Source of the DNA: Thalassotalea sp. HSM 43
Lineage (GTDB): Bacteria > Pseudomonadota > Gammaproteobacteria > Enterobacterales > Alteromonadaceae
Assembly (NCBI RefSeq): GCF_004752005.1
Contig: NZ_CP038493.1
Location: forward strand, 1,140,302 to 1,204,301
DNA length: 64,000 bases
Reading direction: 5' to 3'
Below the pieces are notes generated by a model. That model worked only from the letters and a program-made list of their open reading frames with translations. It did no database searches and had not been told where the DNA came from. Below are positions 51,058-59,997 of the stretch, piece after piece (position 1 is the stretch's first letter; every line of letters starts with the position of its first letter). Both the position numbers and the translations under genes were made by a program.

Positions 51058-51900
51058 ATGGATATTATTGACCCGCACCTGCATTTATTTGATTTACACG
51101 CTGGTGACTATCACTGGCTTAATGCCGACCAGCCACCGCACTGGCCTGATAAATCAGTTATACGTAAAAATTTTAGTGAAGATGATTTACAGCTGCCGGC
51201 GAGTATTCAGTTAACGGGGTTGGTGCATATCGAAGCGGGTTTCGACAATAACCAGCCAGAACGTGAAATTCAATGGTTGCAACAACATTTGCACAAGCCA
51301 TTTAAAAGCATCGCCTTCGCTGATCTCAGCGCGCAAAATTTTGCTCAGCAGTGCCAGACGTTGCTGAATCAAGGCAGTGTTATTGGCATTCGCCATATTC
51401 TTGACGATCAGGCGCATGCCATTCTTGGGCAAAACATTAGCCAGCAAAATTTGGCGTATTTAGCACAACAAAACCTACTCTTTGAATGTCAGGCAGCGCT
51501 GCATGATAAGCGAAACATTAGCGGCTTGTTGCACGTTTTGTCCACAAACCCAAATTTACAAGTCGTTGTTAATCATTGTGGTTTACAGCAAAATCAGCTG
51601 ACGCCAACAATGCATCAACATTTAACCGCGTTAGCAAATACTGGGCAGGTTGCGATTAAATGCTCTGGCTGGGAAATGCGTGATCGTCAATGGCAAGATG
51701 CCGAGATGCAGCAGATAGTGTTGCAGTTGCTTGACATCTTTGGTGAACAACAGGTGATGCTCGCCAGTAACTTTCCATTGACCTTATTTTCCCGCAGTTA
51801 TCAGCAACTATGGCAAAGCTATTTAACCATTCCCGTGCCGGAAACGACGTTAAATGCGATTTGCCATGACAATGCTAAGCGAATCTATCGCTTTGATTAA
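51058..51900 (+). CDS. Amidohydrolase-family lactonase (L-fuconolactonase-like)
   Basis: I start at ATG 51058, one base after the SDR stop, which gives the canonical start MDIIDPHLHLFDL with metal ligands in HLH. The 280-aa TIM barrel matches amidohydrolase_2 lactonases. Further motifs are VHIEAG, VVNHCGL and KCSGWE, with an ASNFPL block near the end. Related enzymes hydrolyse L-fuconolactone, L-rhamnonolactone or similar sugar lactones. It converges on the enolase-superfamily gene with only 2 bp between stops. Confidence 0.85.
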   Translation: MDIIDPHLHLFDLHAGDYHWLNADQPPHWPDKSVIRKNFSEDDLQLPASIQLTGLVHIEAGFDNNQPEREIQWLQQHLHKPFKSIAFADLSAQNFAQQCQTLLNQGSVIGIRHILDDQAHAILGQNISQQNLAYLAQQNLLFECQAALHDKRNISGLLHVLSTNPNLQVVVNHCGLQQNQLTPTMHQHLTALANTGQVAIKCSGWEMRDRQWQDAEMQQIVLQLLDIFGEQQVMLASNFPLTLFSRSYQQLWQSYLTIPVPETTLNAICHDNAKRIYRFD

Positions 51901-51902
51901 GT

Positions 51903-53078
51903 TTATTTCACTTCCATATGTGGTGAGCGATAGACGATTTTATCATTCAGCTCAATGCCTAATCCCGGTTCCTCTGAGACCTCAAAAAAGCCATTAACCG
52001 GTTGCGGATCCTGAACACACAATTCACGGTTCCAATCTTTTATGGCGTAGGTGTGATGTTCATGAATAAGAAAATTAGGGATCGCGGTTTCTAAGTGCAG
52101 CGATGCCGCCGTGGCAACAGGGCCGCCGCAAACATGGGCCTGAATTCGAACATCGAATGTGTCCGCATAATCACAGACTTTTTTGGTTTCCGTGAAGCCA
52201 CCTGACAAACCAATATCCGGCTGTAACACATCAATCGACATGTCTTGCATGTATGGTTTTATGCCCCAGCGATTGTATAAGCGTTCACCGCCGGCAATCG
52301 GTACATTGACCTTATCCGCAACTTTACGATGCAAGTCTGGGTTTAGGTAATTAACCGGCTCTTCAAAATACATACAACGAAACTCTTCAACTAACTCACC
52401 CAACTGGACCGCGCTAGTAACACCTGGCAGTGAGTGGCATTCAAAGATAATATCAGCATCTTCACCTATAGCATCGCGAATCGCTTGCAAACGCGCACGG
52501 AACAGTTTCATTTCTTTATTGGTGAATAATTTGGTGCGATCAAAGAAGCAGGTGCCTTCAGCATCATACATAATCGGGTCGACCTTAACCGCGTCATAAC
52601 CGTCGTCTATCGCTTTCTGTGCCGCCTTGCCATAATCTTCAGGTGCAAACAGTCGATTAACTTCGCTATCCCAATCAAATTGCAATTGTGACGCGTAAGT
52701 TCGCAATTTGTGGTTTACCTTGCCGCCGAGCAACTGATAAACAGGCACACCAAGTGCTTTACCTTTGATATCCCAAAGCGCGGTATCGATGGCACTCATC
52801 GCCGCATAAATAACCGGTCCGCCACCTAAGCCCCAAAAGCTTTCACGTAACATGCGAGTCCATAATGCTTCGGTTTGAAATGGGTCATGTCCGATTAGCA
52901 TGGCCTCGGCGATCTCTTTGATCATATGTGCCGCGGCACTGTGGCCGAGATCGTAGGCTAGCCCTGCTTCACCGACGCCACTAATACCTTGATCGGTATG
53001 AATACGAATAAATACTGGGTTCCATACATCTCGTTTAGGGCACTCAATATCAAAAATTTCTACTCGATTAATTTTCAT
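51903..53078 (-). CDS. Enolase-superfamily sugar-acid dehydratase
   Basis: The 391-aa protein has the mandelate racemase/muconate lactonising enzyme fold: an N-terminal capping domain (1-125) and a barrel with candidate metal ligands E213 (FECH), E239 (FEEP) and E265 (GGER). H215 in the E-C-H motif and H315 (AHVCGG) match the galactonate/mannonate dehydratase branch, with K165 (KVD) also present. It would dehydrate a sugar acid to a 2-keto-3-deoxy acid. It forms a unit with the aldolase-like gene upstream (31 bp). Confidence 0.85.
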   Translation of the reverse strand: MKINRVEIFDIECPKRDVWNPVFIRIHTDQGISGVGEAGLAYDLGHSAAAHMIKEIAEAMLIGHDPFQTEALWTRMLRESFWGLGGGPVIYAAMSAIDTALWDIKGKALGVPVYQLLGGKVNHKLRTYASQLQFDWDSEVNRLFAPEDYGKAAQKAIDDGYDAVKVDPIMYDAEGTCFFDRTKLFTNKEMKLFRARLQAIRDAIGEDADIIFECHSLPGVTSAVQLGELVEEFRCMYFEEPVNYLNPDLHRKVADKVNVPIAGGERLYNRWGIKPYMQDMSIDVLQPDIGLSGGFTETKKVCDYADTFDVRIQAHVCGGPVATAASLHLETAIPNFLIHEHHTYAIKDWNRELCVQDPQPVNGFFEVSEEPGLGIELNDKIVYRSPHMEVK

Positions 53079-53109
53079 GTTTTAGGATATCCAAATAATA
53101 GTCGCGAGG

Positions 53110-53877
53110 TTATTTAGCAAAACCGGGATCAAGTCGGTAGGCTTTGCGCATCATTGCTGGCCAGGCTTTTTGACCACCGGTTTTACCGGAATGAACAATA
53201 TTTGCCTGCTTAAAAATATTATCAATAATGTGCTGTGGAATATTGATCAACTCTTGCCCAGAAGCCTGCAACTGCAATTGAATTTCGCAGGCTCGATTAA
53301 GATCATAAAAGCGCATAAAGGCATCGGCAATTGACGGACCCAAAGTTAAACCGCCATGGTTGCGCAGTAACAGATGATTGTTGTTATCAAGATTGTGCTG
53401 TAATCGTTGCTTTTCCGCCGGATTGACCGCTAACCCTTCATAATCATGGTAGCTTAGGCTTGGTAGTGAAAACATGGCGTATTGACTAACAGGCAACAAT
53501 CCTTGGCGTTGTGACGCTACGGCGATAGTCGCTGGGGTATGTAAATGCAACACACATGCGGCATCATGACGTACCTGATGAATGGCACTGTGAATGGTAA
53601 ACCCTGCAGGGTTAATCTGAAACTCACCACCATCAAGGATATTGCCGTCAATATCAATTTTAACCAGATTGGACGCTGTTACCTCATCAAAGGCAACACC
53701 AAAGGCATTGATCAAAAACTCCTCACTATCACCAATGCGGGCAGAAATATGGGTATAAATTAAATCATCCCACCCCATATCGGCGACTAATCGATAACAG
53801 GCGGCTAAATCTAGGCGCGTTTGCCACTCGATATCGCTGACTTTTGTTTGTAAATTGCGCTCGACTAATTCGTACAC
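53110..53877 (-). CDS. Class II aldolase/adducin family protein
   Basis: The 255-aa protein matches class II aldolase/adducin: YTHISARIGD (THxSxR), zinc ligands H111 and H113 (HLHTPA) and H174 (RNHGG). The catalytic Glu of L-fuculose-phosphate aldolase, normally four residues before the HxxxY-type His, appears to be G92 here (NPAGFTIH). It therefore belongs to the adducin-like branch whose chemistry is unclear. Context with a dehydratase, lactonase and SDR suggests cleavage or other processing of a keto-deoxy sugar acid. Confidence 0.88.
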   Translation of the reverse strand: MYELVERNLQTKVSDIEWQTRLDLAACYRLVADMGWDDLIYTHISARIGDSEEFLINAFGVAFDEVTASNLVKIDIDGNILDGGEFQINPAGFTIHSAIHQVRHDAACVLHLHTPATIAVASQRQGLLPVSQYAMFSLPSLSYHDYEGLAVNPAEKQRLQHNLDNNNHLLLRNHGGLTLGPSIADAFMRFYDLNRACEIQLQLQASGQELINIPQHIIDNIFKQANIVHSGKTGGQKAWPAMMRKAYRLDPGFAK

Positions 53878-54058
53878 TCAATCGTCCTATATACCATGAT
53901 TAAAAATGTTGTTTTTTGCTCTTTATTAACAGCAATTTCTACTAAAACTTGGCAGCTTGCTGTTCAAAACTGGTAATCCAGAAAAGGCCAGAGTAAACTT
54001 ACTTTATATTTAAATAACGACCTACGTCTATCGTATTTGGCATTAAGTTAGCACACAA

Positions 54059-54964
54059 ATGAATAAAATCGCTTTTTGGTTCACAAAGGTATGTCTTTTG
54101 TTGACCTGCTTTACTAGCAACGCCCTTGAATTTAACTTACCACAAGACAAAAGTCGTTTGGTTGGTGAACTAACTTATTACACTGCCAAAAAAGGGGATT
54201 ATTTTCAAAAACTGGCCGAAGATTTTAACGTTGGCTTCCTTGCTCTAATGGAAGCAAACCCAGGCGTCGACCCTTTACGCCCAGAGCCAGGCACCGAATT
54301 ACTTATTCCAACGCAAATGATTCTGCCTTATGGCAAGCATGAAGGCATAGTCATCAATCTATCCGAATTGCGCCTGTACTTTTTTGATACTAAAAAACAA
54401 AAGGTTCATGTGTTTCCTGTCGGCATTGGCCGCATTGGCCATATGACACCAACCTTAATCGATAAAATTACCGAAAAACGTAAAAACCCAAATTGGTTTC
54501 CGACGGCGGACCATCGTGAGGAGTATTTAGAAAAGCACGGTAAAGAAATGCCTAAGATGATCCCTGCTGGGCCAGATAACCCGTTAGGCGATTACGCGAT
54601 GCGCATAGGTACCAGTGCCTATTTAATTCATGGTACCAATCAAAGATTCGGTATTGGTATGCGCGCCAGCGCCGGTTGTATACGTATGCACCCAGAAGAT
54701 ATCGAATGGTTATTTAAAAAATCTCCATCGGGTACTCGAGTAAAAATCATCAATACGCCAATTAAAATGACTTATATTGAGCCGGATACGCGCATTATTG
54801 AAATTCATAGCCCGCTGACCGATAACGAAGGCAATATCCCGAGCTTATTGCCAATATCCAATGGCGTACAGCGCTTTATTGGCAATAATCCTGAAGATTT
54901 AGAGATATTGGAAGAATTGATTTTAGACCCTAACGGCCTGCCGGTTGAGATCAGATCAGAATAA
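54059..54964 (+). CDS. L,D-transpeptidase (YkuD) with LysM-like domain
   Basis: The 301-aa precursor has a signal peptide ending near residue 22 (SNALE). A LysM-like peptidoglycan-binding segment (about 38-90; YYTAKKGDYFQKLAEDFNVG) precedes the YkuD catalytic domain (about 95-235) with H191 (LIHGTN) and nucleophile C207 (ASAGCIRM). The layout is that of E. coli LdtA/B/C (ErfK/YbiS/YcfS), which attach Braun lipoprotein to peptidoglycan. The converging neighbour encodes an Lpp-like lipoprotein, its probable substrate. Confidence 0.9.
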   Translation: MNKIAFWFTKVCLLLTCFTSNALEFNLPQDKSRLVGELTYYTAKKGDYFQKLAEDFNVGFLALMEANPGVDPLRPEPGTELLIPTQMILPYGKHEGIVINLSELRLYFFDTKKQKVHVFPVGIGRIGHMTPTLIDKITEKRKNPNWFPTADHREEYLEKHGKEMPKMIPAGPDNPLGDYAMRIGTSAYLIHGTNQRFGIGMRASAGCIRMHPEDIEWLFKKSPSGTRVKIINTPIKMTYIEPDTRIIEIHSPLTDNEGNIPSLLPISNGVQRFIGNNPEDLEILEELILDPNGLPVEIRSE

Positions 54965-55052
54965 TCTGCGGCTTAAGCCACTGTTGCCCCCTATGATTGA
55001 GTGACAAGCTTCAGTGACAATATAAACTGAACCCCATTTATTTACAGACAAA

Positions 55053-55079
55053 AAAATAGCCGGCTTAGCCGGCTATTTT
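55053..55079. terminator. Bidirectional terminator between ldt and lpp genes
   Basis: AAAATAGCCGGC/GCCGGCTATTTT is a perfect 12-bp stem with a 3-nt TTA loop and A/T runs on both sides. Confidence 0.92.
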
Positions 55080-55097
55080 ATCTTTGTTTAAATCTGT

Positions 55098-55382
55098 TTA
55101 TTTCTTGTATGAGCTTACGACGTTATCTACGCGCTCATTAGCTTTTTGCGCTTCAGCAGCGGCAGCAGCAGCCATTTCTTTTGCTTCTTGTACTTCAGCC
55201 ATGGTTTTTGCATGATCAGCTTTTAGGCTTGCATGCTCACCAGAAAGAGCTTCCATCTGTGCAGCAAGACCGTCAATTTTCGCGTTCATATCACTGCTGT
55301 GGCTTTCTAATTCACTAGAGGTAACGCACCCTGTCAAAGCTAGGGTCAAAACCGCACCGGTTAGTGTCATTAACTTTTTCAT
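55098..55382 (-). CDS. Lpp/OprI-type alanine-zipper murein lipoprotein
   Basis: The 94-aa precursor has a lipoprotein signal (LALTGC, C19). A heptad-patterned coiled coil follows, rich in Ala (MAAAAAAEAQKANERVD), and the chain ends SSYKK. The terminal Lys is where Lpp-type proteins are linked to meso-diaminopimelate. It is longer than E. coli Lpp (78-aa precursor) and closer to OprI. It would tie the outer membrane to peptidoglycan, using the L,D-transpeptidase encoded opposite. Confidence 0.88.
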   Translation of the reverse strand: MKKLMTLTGAVLTLALTGCVTSSELESHSSDMNAKIDGLAAQMEALSGEHASLKADHAKTMAEVQEAKEMAAAAAAEAQKANERVDNVVSSYKK

Positions 55383-55502
55383 TCTGTCGACTCCGATTTG
55401 ATACTATTGTTAACAATGAGTTTACAACTCAAACCTGAGTATGGCATAAAATTTTAATATTGCATATTTTGTTTTATTATTTAGAGACTTGGAACAAATA
55501 CG

Positions 55503-55991
55503 CTAGTTAATTGCCTTGCCTAAAACAGGTAACCCTAAGTCTTCTTTGACTTTTTCAATAACCACATAAGTATGGGTTTGACTTACCCCAGGCAATTCAA
55601 CCACTTTACCTAACACCTCTCGATAGTTATCCATGTCGGTTATCCGCAACTTTACGAGGTAATCAAAACCACCAGCAACCATATGACATTCTGCCACTTC
55701 TTTGATATCGACAACGTTGTCGCGAAACTGGTTAAACACCTCAGCTTTTGTTCTATCTAGCGTAACCTGAATAAAGGCAGACATACCAAGATCAAGCTTT
55801 TTAGCATCCAGCACCGCGCCATAGCGTTTTATATAGCCTTCGCTTTCCAATCGTTTGACTCGATCGAGGCAAGGGCTTGGGCTAAGGTTAATGTGCTTAG
55901 CCAAATCAACATTAGAAATACGGCTATTTCGTTGCAAAGTATCAAGGATTGTTAAATCAATACGGTCAAGTGTTCTACTTTTGTAACTCAT
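55503..55991 (-). CDS. Lrp/AsnC family regulator, probable putA regulator
   Basis: The 162-aa protein has the Lrp layout: an N-terminal helix-turn-helix (DLTILDTLQRNSRISNVDLAKHINLSPSPCLDRVKRLE) and a C-terminal RAM ligand-binding domain with VAECHMVAGGFDYLVKLRI. It is divergent from putA with 134 bp between starts. Since the PutA here has no ribbon-helix-helix domain, this protein is the natural candidate for proline-responsive control of putA, as PutR is in other bacteria. Confidence 0.92.
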   Translation of the reverse strand: MSYKSRTLDRIDLTILDTLQRNSRISNVDLAKHINLSPSPCLDRVKRLESEGYIKRYGAVLDAKKLDLGMSAFIQVTLDRTKAEVFNQFRDNVVDIKEVAECHMVAGGFDYLVKLRITDMDNYREVLGKVVELPGVSQTHTYVVIEKVKEDLGLPVLGKAIN

Positions 55992-56125
55992 TTAGAATTT
56001 AATAGGGTTATTTTTTACAATACCCCTATATTACACTGAATTATTCGGAATTTCATCAGCACATTCTGTGGTGAATCTGCGATTATTCGAAAAATTTCCA
56101 ATTAATTATTATATAGGTTTGCAAT

Positions 56126-59100
56126 ATGCTTTTTAACGGAACCTTGACCACTGACGATCCAATTCGTCAACAAATTCGTGACCACTACCGAGCAAACGAA
56201 AATGACGTTCTTGAGACGTTATTACCATTAGCCGAAATCGGCGCTAATGCCCGTTCACGAGTTTGGGAAAAAGCACGTCAACTTGTTGTCCAAATCCGTA
56301 AGGACCAAGTCGGTAAAGGCGGTGTAGATGCCTTATTAAATGAGTTTTCTTTGTCTACTGAAGAAGGCGTCGTACTTATGTGTCTTGCTGAAGCACTGTT
56401 GCGTGTTCCAGACAAAGAGACTGCCGATAGCTTGATTCGCGATAAACTTGCGGAAGGCGATTGGAGTTCACATATTGGTAACTCTGACTCAATTTTTGTT
56501 AATGCCTCATCATGGGGCTTGTTGCTAACCGGTAAGCTGGTTAACTATTCTGACGATAAGAAAAAACAACAATTTGGCCTATTGAAGAAAACGGTCGGTC
56601 GCTTAGGTGAGCCAGTGATTCGTAAAGCGGTAAGATACGCGATGCAAATCATGGGGACTCAATTTGTTATGGGTCGCAATATCGACGGCGCGGTTGACCG
56701 TGCGGTTAAGACCGAAGCCAAAGGTTATACCTATTCTTACGATATGCTAGGCGAAGGCGCACGCACAATGAGTGATGCCGATCGTTATTTTGATAGCTAT
56801 GTCACTGCTATTCACTCCATTGGTAAAGCCGCTAAAGGCCGAGGTCCGCAAAAAAGCCCTGGCATATCGATTAAACTTTCTGCTATTCACCCTCGCTATG
56901 AATTTACCCATCGTGAGCGTGTTATAAGCGAATTGATTCCACGCTTGAAAGAACTGGCGTTACTGGCCAAATCATACAATATCGGTTTTACCGTTGATGC
57001 CGAAGAAGCTGATCGTCTAGATATATCGTTAGATGTGATTGGCGCGGTATTCTTAGATAAAGATCTTGATGGTTGGGATGGTTTTGGTATTGCACTGCAA
57101 GCCTATCAAAAACGCGCTTTATACGTTGTTGATTGGGTGCGCGAGCAAACCTTAACAGCACAACGTCAAATGATGGTGCGTTTGGTAAAAGGCGCGTATT
57201 GGGACAGTGAAGTGAAAATCAGCCAAGTTGAAGGCTTTGAAGACTTCCCAGTATTCAGTCGCAAACCATCTACGGATGTGTCTTACCACGCTTGTGCTCA
57301 GCGTCTATTGTCATACCGCGACACTATCTACCCGCAATTTGCCACACATAACGCTTATACCGTAGCAACCATATTAGAAATGGCTGGCGACAAACACGGT
57401 TTTGAATTCCAACGTCTACACGGTATGGGTGAGTCGTTATACGATCAAGTCGTCACAGGTGATCGTGTCGCATGTCGAGTTTACGCACCGGTTGGTGAGC
57501 ACTCAGATCTGTTAGCGTACTTGGTTCGTCGTCTTCTTGAAAACGGCGCAAACAGCTCATTCGTGAATAACATCGTTGATGAAAACATTCCTGTTGAGTC
57601 ACTATTGACCGATCCAGTGGAAGAAGTTCGCAGTTGGCAAAACAAGTACAACCCAATGATCCCACAGTCAATTGAACTTTATGGTGCAGAACGTGCCAAC
57701 TCTAAAGGCATTGATTTAACCAATATCGATCAGATAACGCCAATGCGTGATCAGCTGAATACTTGGTTCGAACAAGCCAGTGATTGTGAAGTTGTCGATG
57801 ATGCACAACCTGTCATAAACCCAGCGAACCACGAACAAGTGATTGGTTACCTTAAACATGCTAGCGCTGACAAAATGCAAGACATTCTTGCGCAAGCTCA
57901 AGACGCATTCACTAGCTGGTCAAAAGTCGATGTGCAAGTTCGTGCCGACATTCTCTTGAAAACCGCAGACAAACTTGAAGAACACCGTGACGAGTTAATC
58001 GCCATGTGTATCAAAGAAGCCGGTAAAATTCCTGCTGACGGTGTTGCCGAAGTCCGTGAAGCGGTCGATTTTTGCCGCTACTATGCTGCTCGTGCAACAG
58101 AAATGATGAGTGATGAACGACTGCAATCTCGCGGTGTTGTGCTATGTATTAGCCCGTGGAACTTCCCGCTAGCTATTTTCCTTGGTCAAGTTGCGGCTGC
58201 CGTGGTTACCGGTAACACTGTGGTTGCCAAGCCAGCGGAGCAAACCAGTTTAATTGCCTTACGCACCATTGAATTGATGCATGAGGTTGGCCTACCTGAA
58301 GGTGTTGTCGTTCCAGTTATTGCTCGTGGTAGTCAAGTTGGTGCCAACATTGTTCCTGACGAACGTATTCAAGCCATTATGTTTACTGGCTCAACTGAAA
58401 CCGGTACTTGGATTTCACAAAAACTGGCTGAACGTAGCGGCGACCCAGTGCCTCTTATTGCCGAAACAGGTGGTCAAAACTGTATGGTCGTTGACTCTAC
58501 AGCCCTACCAGAGCAAGTGGTTGACGATGTTGTTACCTCAGGCTTCCAATCAGCCGGTCAACGTTGTTCAGCATTGCGCGTATTGTTTGTGCAAGACGAA
58601 ATCGCCGACAAAGTAATCAAGATGATCACCGGTGCAATGCAAGAATTGCACGTTGGTGATCCTGCATTGCTAAGCACCGATGTTGGTCCTGTTATTGATG
58701 AGAAAGCCTTTAACGCCCTACATAGCCACGTAGAATACTTAAAAGATAAAGCGACGTTGCATTATCAATGCGAGTTGCCAAATCTCGAACACGGTCACTA
58801 CTTCTTTGCGCCGCGTTTATATGAAATCAGCGATCTATCGGTTCTAAAACAAGAAGTTTTCGGCCCATGTGTGCATGTTATCCGTTACAAAGCCCATGAA
58901 CTGGAAAACGTTATTGATCAAATCAATGGTACCGGTTTTGGTTTAACCATGGGTATTCATACGCGCATCGAAGAAAAGAGTGAATATTTAGCAAAACGCT
59001 CTCGTGCCGGCAATGTTTACGTAAACCGTAACATGATTGGTGCGGTCGTAGGTGTGCAACCATTTGGTGGTCGCGGACTATCAGGTACCGGTCCTAAAGC

Positions 59101-59920
59101 CGGTGGCCCTATGTACTTAACTCGTTTGGTTAAAGAAGCGTCAGCGGCTGCGGAACATGTGCTGAGCGATAGCGACAAAGCACAACTTGAGAATCAATTT
59201 AATGATTACTCAACGTCAGCGTGGAAAATTGGTGCGAAATTGCAAAATGCCAAAAACGATGAGTTAAAGTGGCGTGATACCGACGTTACCGTGCGTATCT
59301 CTGTTGGTCGACAAATATTGGCACAAATTGCAGCGAATAAACTATTTACCTCAGAACAGAGCGAAATAGAAAATGTTGTAGAAGCGGCACGCAAACAATT
59401 AACTATGATTGAAAAAGCGTTAAGTAAGCCGATTACGCTACCAGGTCCTACAGGTGAATCAAATAAACTGTATATGGAATCGCGCGGCGTACTTACTGTA
59501 ATCCGTGATCAAGACACCAGTTTCGAATATTGGTTATTGTCTGTGGTCTCTGCTTTGGCGGCCGGTAACAATGTTATCGCCATGGTTGAAGAGCAATACC
59601 TTGAACAAGCACAGCAATGCGAGAACGTATTCACTGAGTTCGGTCTTGTTACAGGTATATTCCAAGCGGTATCACTGAACCACTTGCCAACGGTATTGGA
59701 AAATCCACATTTGACCGGTGCTGTTATCGCGAGTAACTCTCGCCTAAAACAATTAGTGAGTGAGAAGCTTGCGGCTCGCAGTGGCGCGATTTTACCTGTC
59801 ATTACCGCACAAAGTAATGCCAGCTTATTTGAGCGTTTGGTAACCGAAAAAACCGTTACCATCGATACCACAGCAGCGGGTGGTAATGCCTCGTTGATGA
59901 CAATGGAAATCAGCGACTAA
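56126..59920 (+). CDS. putA: Bifunctional proline dehydrogenase / P5C dehydrogenase PutA
   Basis: The 1264-aa enzyme oxidises proline to glutamate. An alpha-domain precedes the FAD-binding PRODH barrel (about 130-475, with VDAEEADRLDISLDV, LVKGAYWDSE and TCDRVACRVYAPVGEH-like motifs). The aldehyde dehydrogenase domain (about 550-1010) follows with AETGGQN and catalytic C814 (GQRCSALR). About 220 C-terminal residues form the extra domain of long PutAs. The N-terminus lacks the ~45-residue ribbon-helix-helix domain that makes E. coli PutA its own repressor, so regulation is expected to come from the divergent Lrp-type gene. A terminator follows. Confidence 0.97.
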   Translation: MLFNGTLTTDDPIRQQIRDHYRANENDVLETLLPLAEIGANARSRVWEKARQLVVQIRKDQVGKGGVDALLNEFSLSTEEGVVLMCLAEALLRVPDKETADSLIRDKLAEGDWSSHIGNSDSIFVNASSWGLLLTGKLVNYSDDKKKQQFGLLKKTVGRLGEPVIRKAVRYAMQIMGTQFVMGRNIDGAVDRAVKTEAKGYTYSYDMLGEGARTMSDADRYFDSYVTAIHSIGKAAKGRGPQKSPGISIKLSAIHPRYEFTHRERVISELIPRLKELALLAKSYNIGFTVDAEEADRLDISLDVIGAVFLDKDLDGWDGFGIALQAYQKRALYVVDWVREQTLTAQRQMMVRLVKGAYWDSEVKISQVEGFEDFPVFSRKPSTDVSYHACAQRLLSYRDTIYPQFATHNAYTVATILEMAGDKHGFEFQRLHGMGESLYDQVVTGDRVACRVYAPVGEHSDLLAYLVRRLLENGANSSFVNNIVDENIPVESLLTDPVEEVRSWQNKYNPMIPQSIELYGAERANSKGIDLTNIDQITPMRDQLNTWFEQASDCEVVDDAQPVINPANHEQVIGYLKHASADKMQDILAQAQDAFTSWSKVDVQVRADILLKTADKLEEHRDELIAMCIKEAGKIPADGVAEVREAVDFCRYYAARATEMMSDERLQSRGVVLCISPWNFPLAIFLGQVAAAVVTGNTVVAKPAEQTSLIALRTIELMHEVGLPEGVVVPVIARGSQVGANIVPDERIQAIMFTGSTETGTWISQKLAERSGDPVPLIAETGGQNCMVVDSTALPEQVVDDVVTSGFQSAGQRCSALRVLFVQDEIADKVIKMITGAMQELHVGDPALLSTDVGPVIDEKAFNALHSHVEYLKDKATLHYQCELPNLEHGHYFFAPRLYEISDLSVLKQEVFGPCVHVIRYKAHELENVIDQINGTGFGLTMGIHTRIEEKSEYLAKRSRAGNVYVNRNMIGAVVGVQPFGGRGLSGTGPKAGGPMYLTRLVKEASAAAEHVLSDSDKAQLENQFNDYSTSAWKIGAKLQNAKNDELKWRDTDVTVRISVGRQILAQIAANKLFTSEQSEIENVVEAARKQLTMIEKALSKPITLPGPTGESNKLYMESRGVLTVIRDQDTSFEYWLLSVVSALAAGNNVIAMVEEQYLEQAQQCENVFTEFGLVTGIFQAVSLNHLPTVLENPHLTGAVIASNSRLKQLVSEKLAARSGAILPVITAQSNASLFERLVTEKTVTIDTTAAGGNASLMTMEISD

Positions 59921-59936
59921 GCTTTGTTACAAACCG

Positions 59937-59968
59937 AAAAAGGGCTATGTGAAAACATAGCCCTTTTT
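59937..59968 (+). terminator. Terminator after putA
   Basis: AAAAAGGGCTATGT/ACATAGCCCTTTTT is a 14-bp perfect stem with a GAAA loop and a T run. It also fits the converging DUF4097 gene. Confidence 0.93.
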
Positions 59969-59997
59969 TATTCGTGCTTAGATAAGCAACTGTAAAT

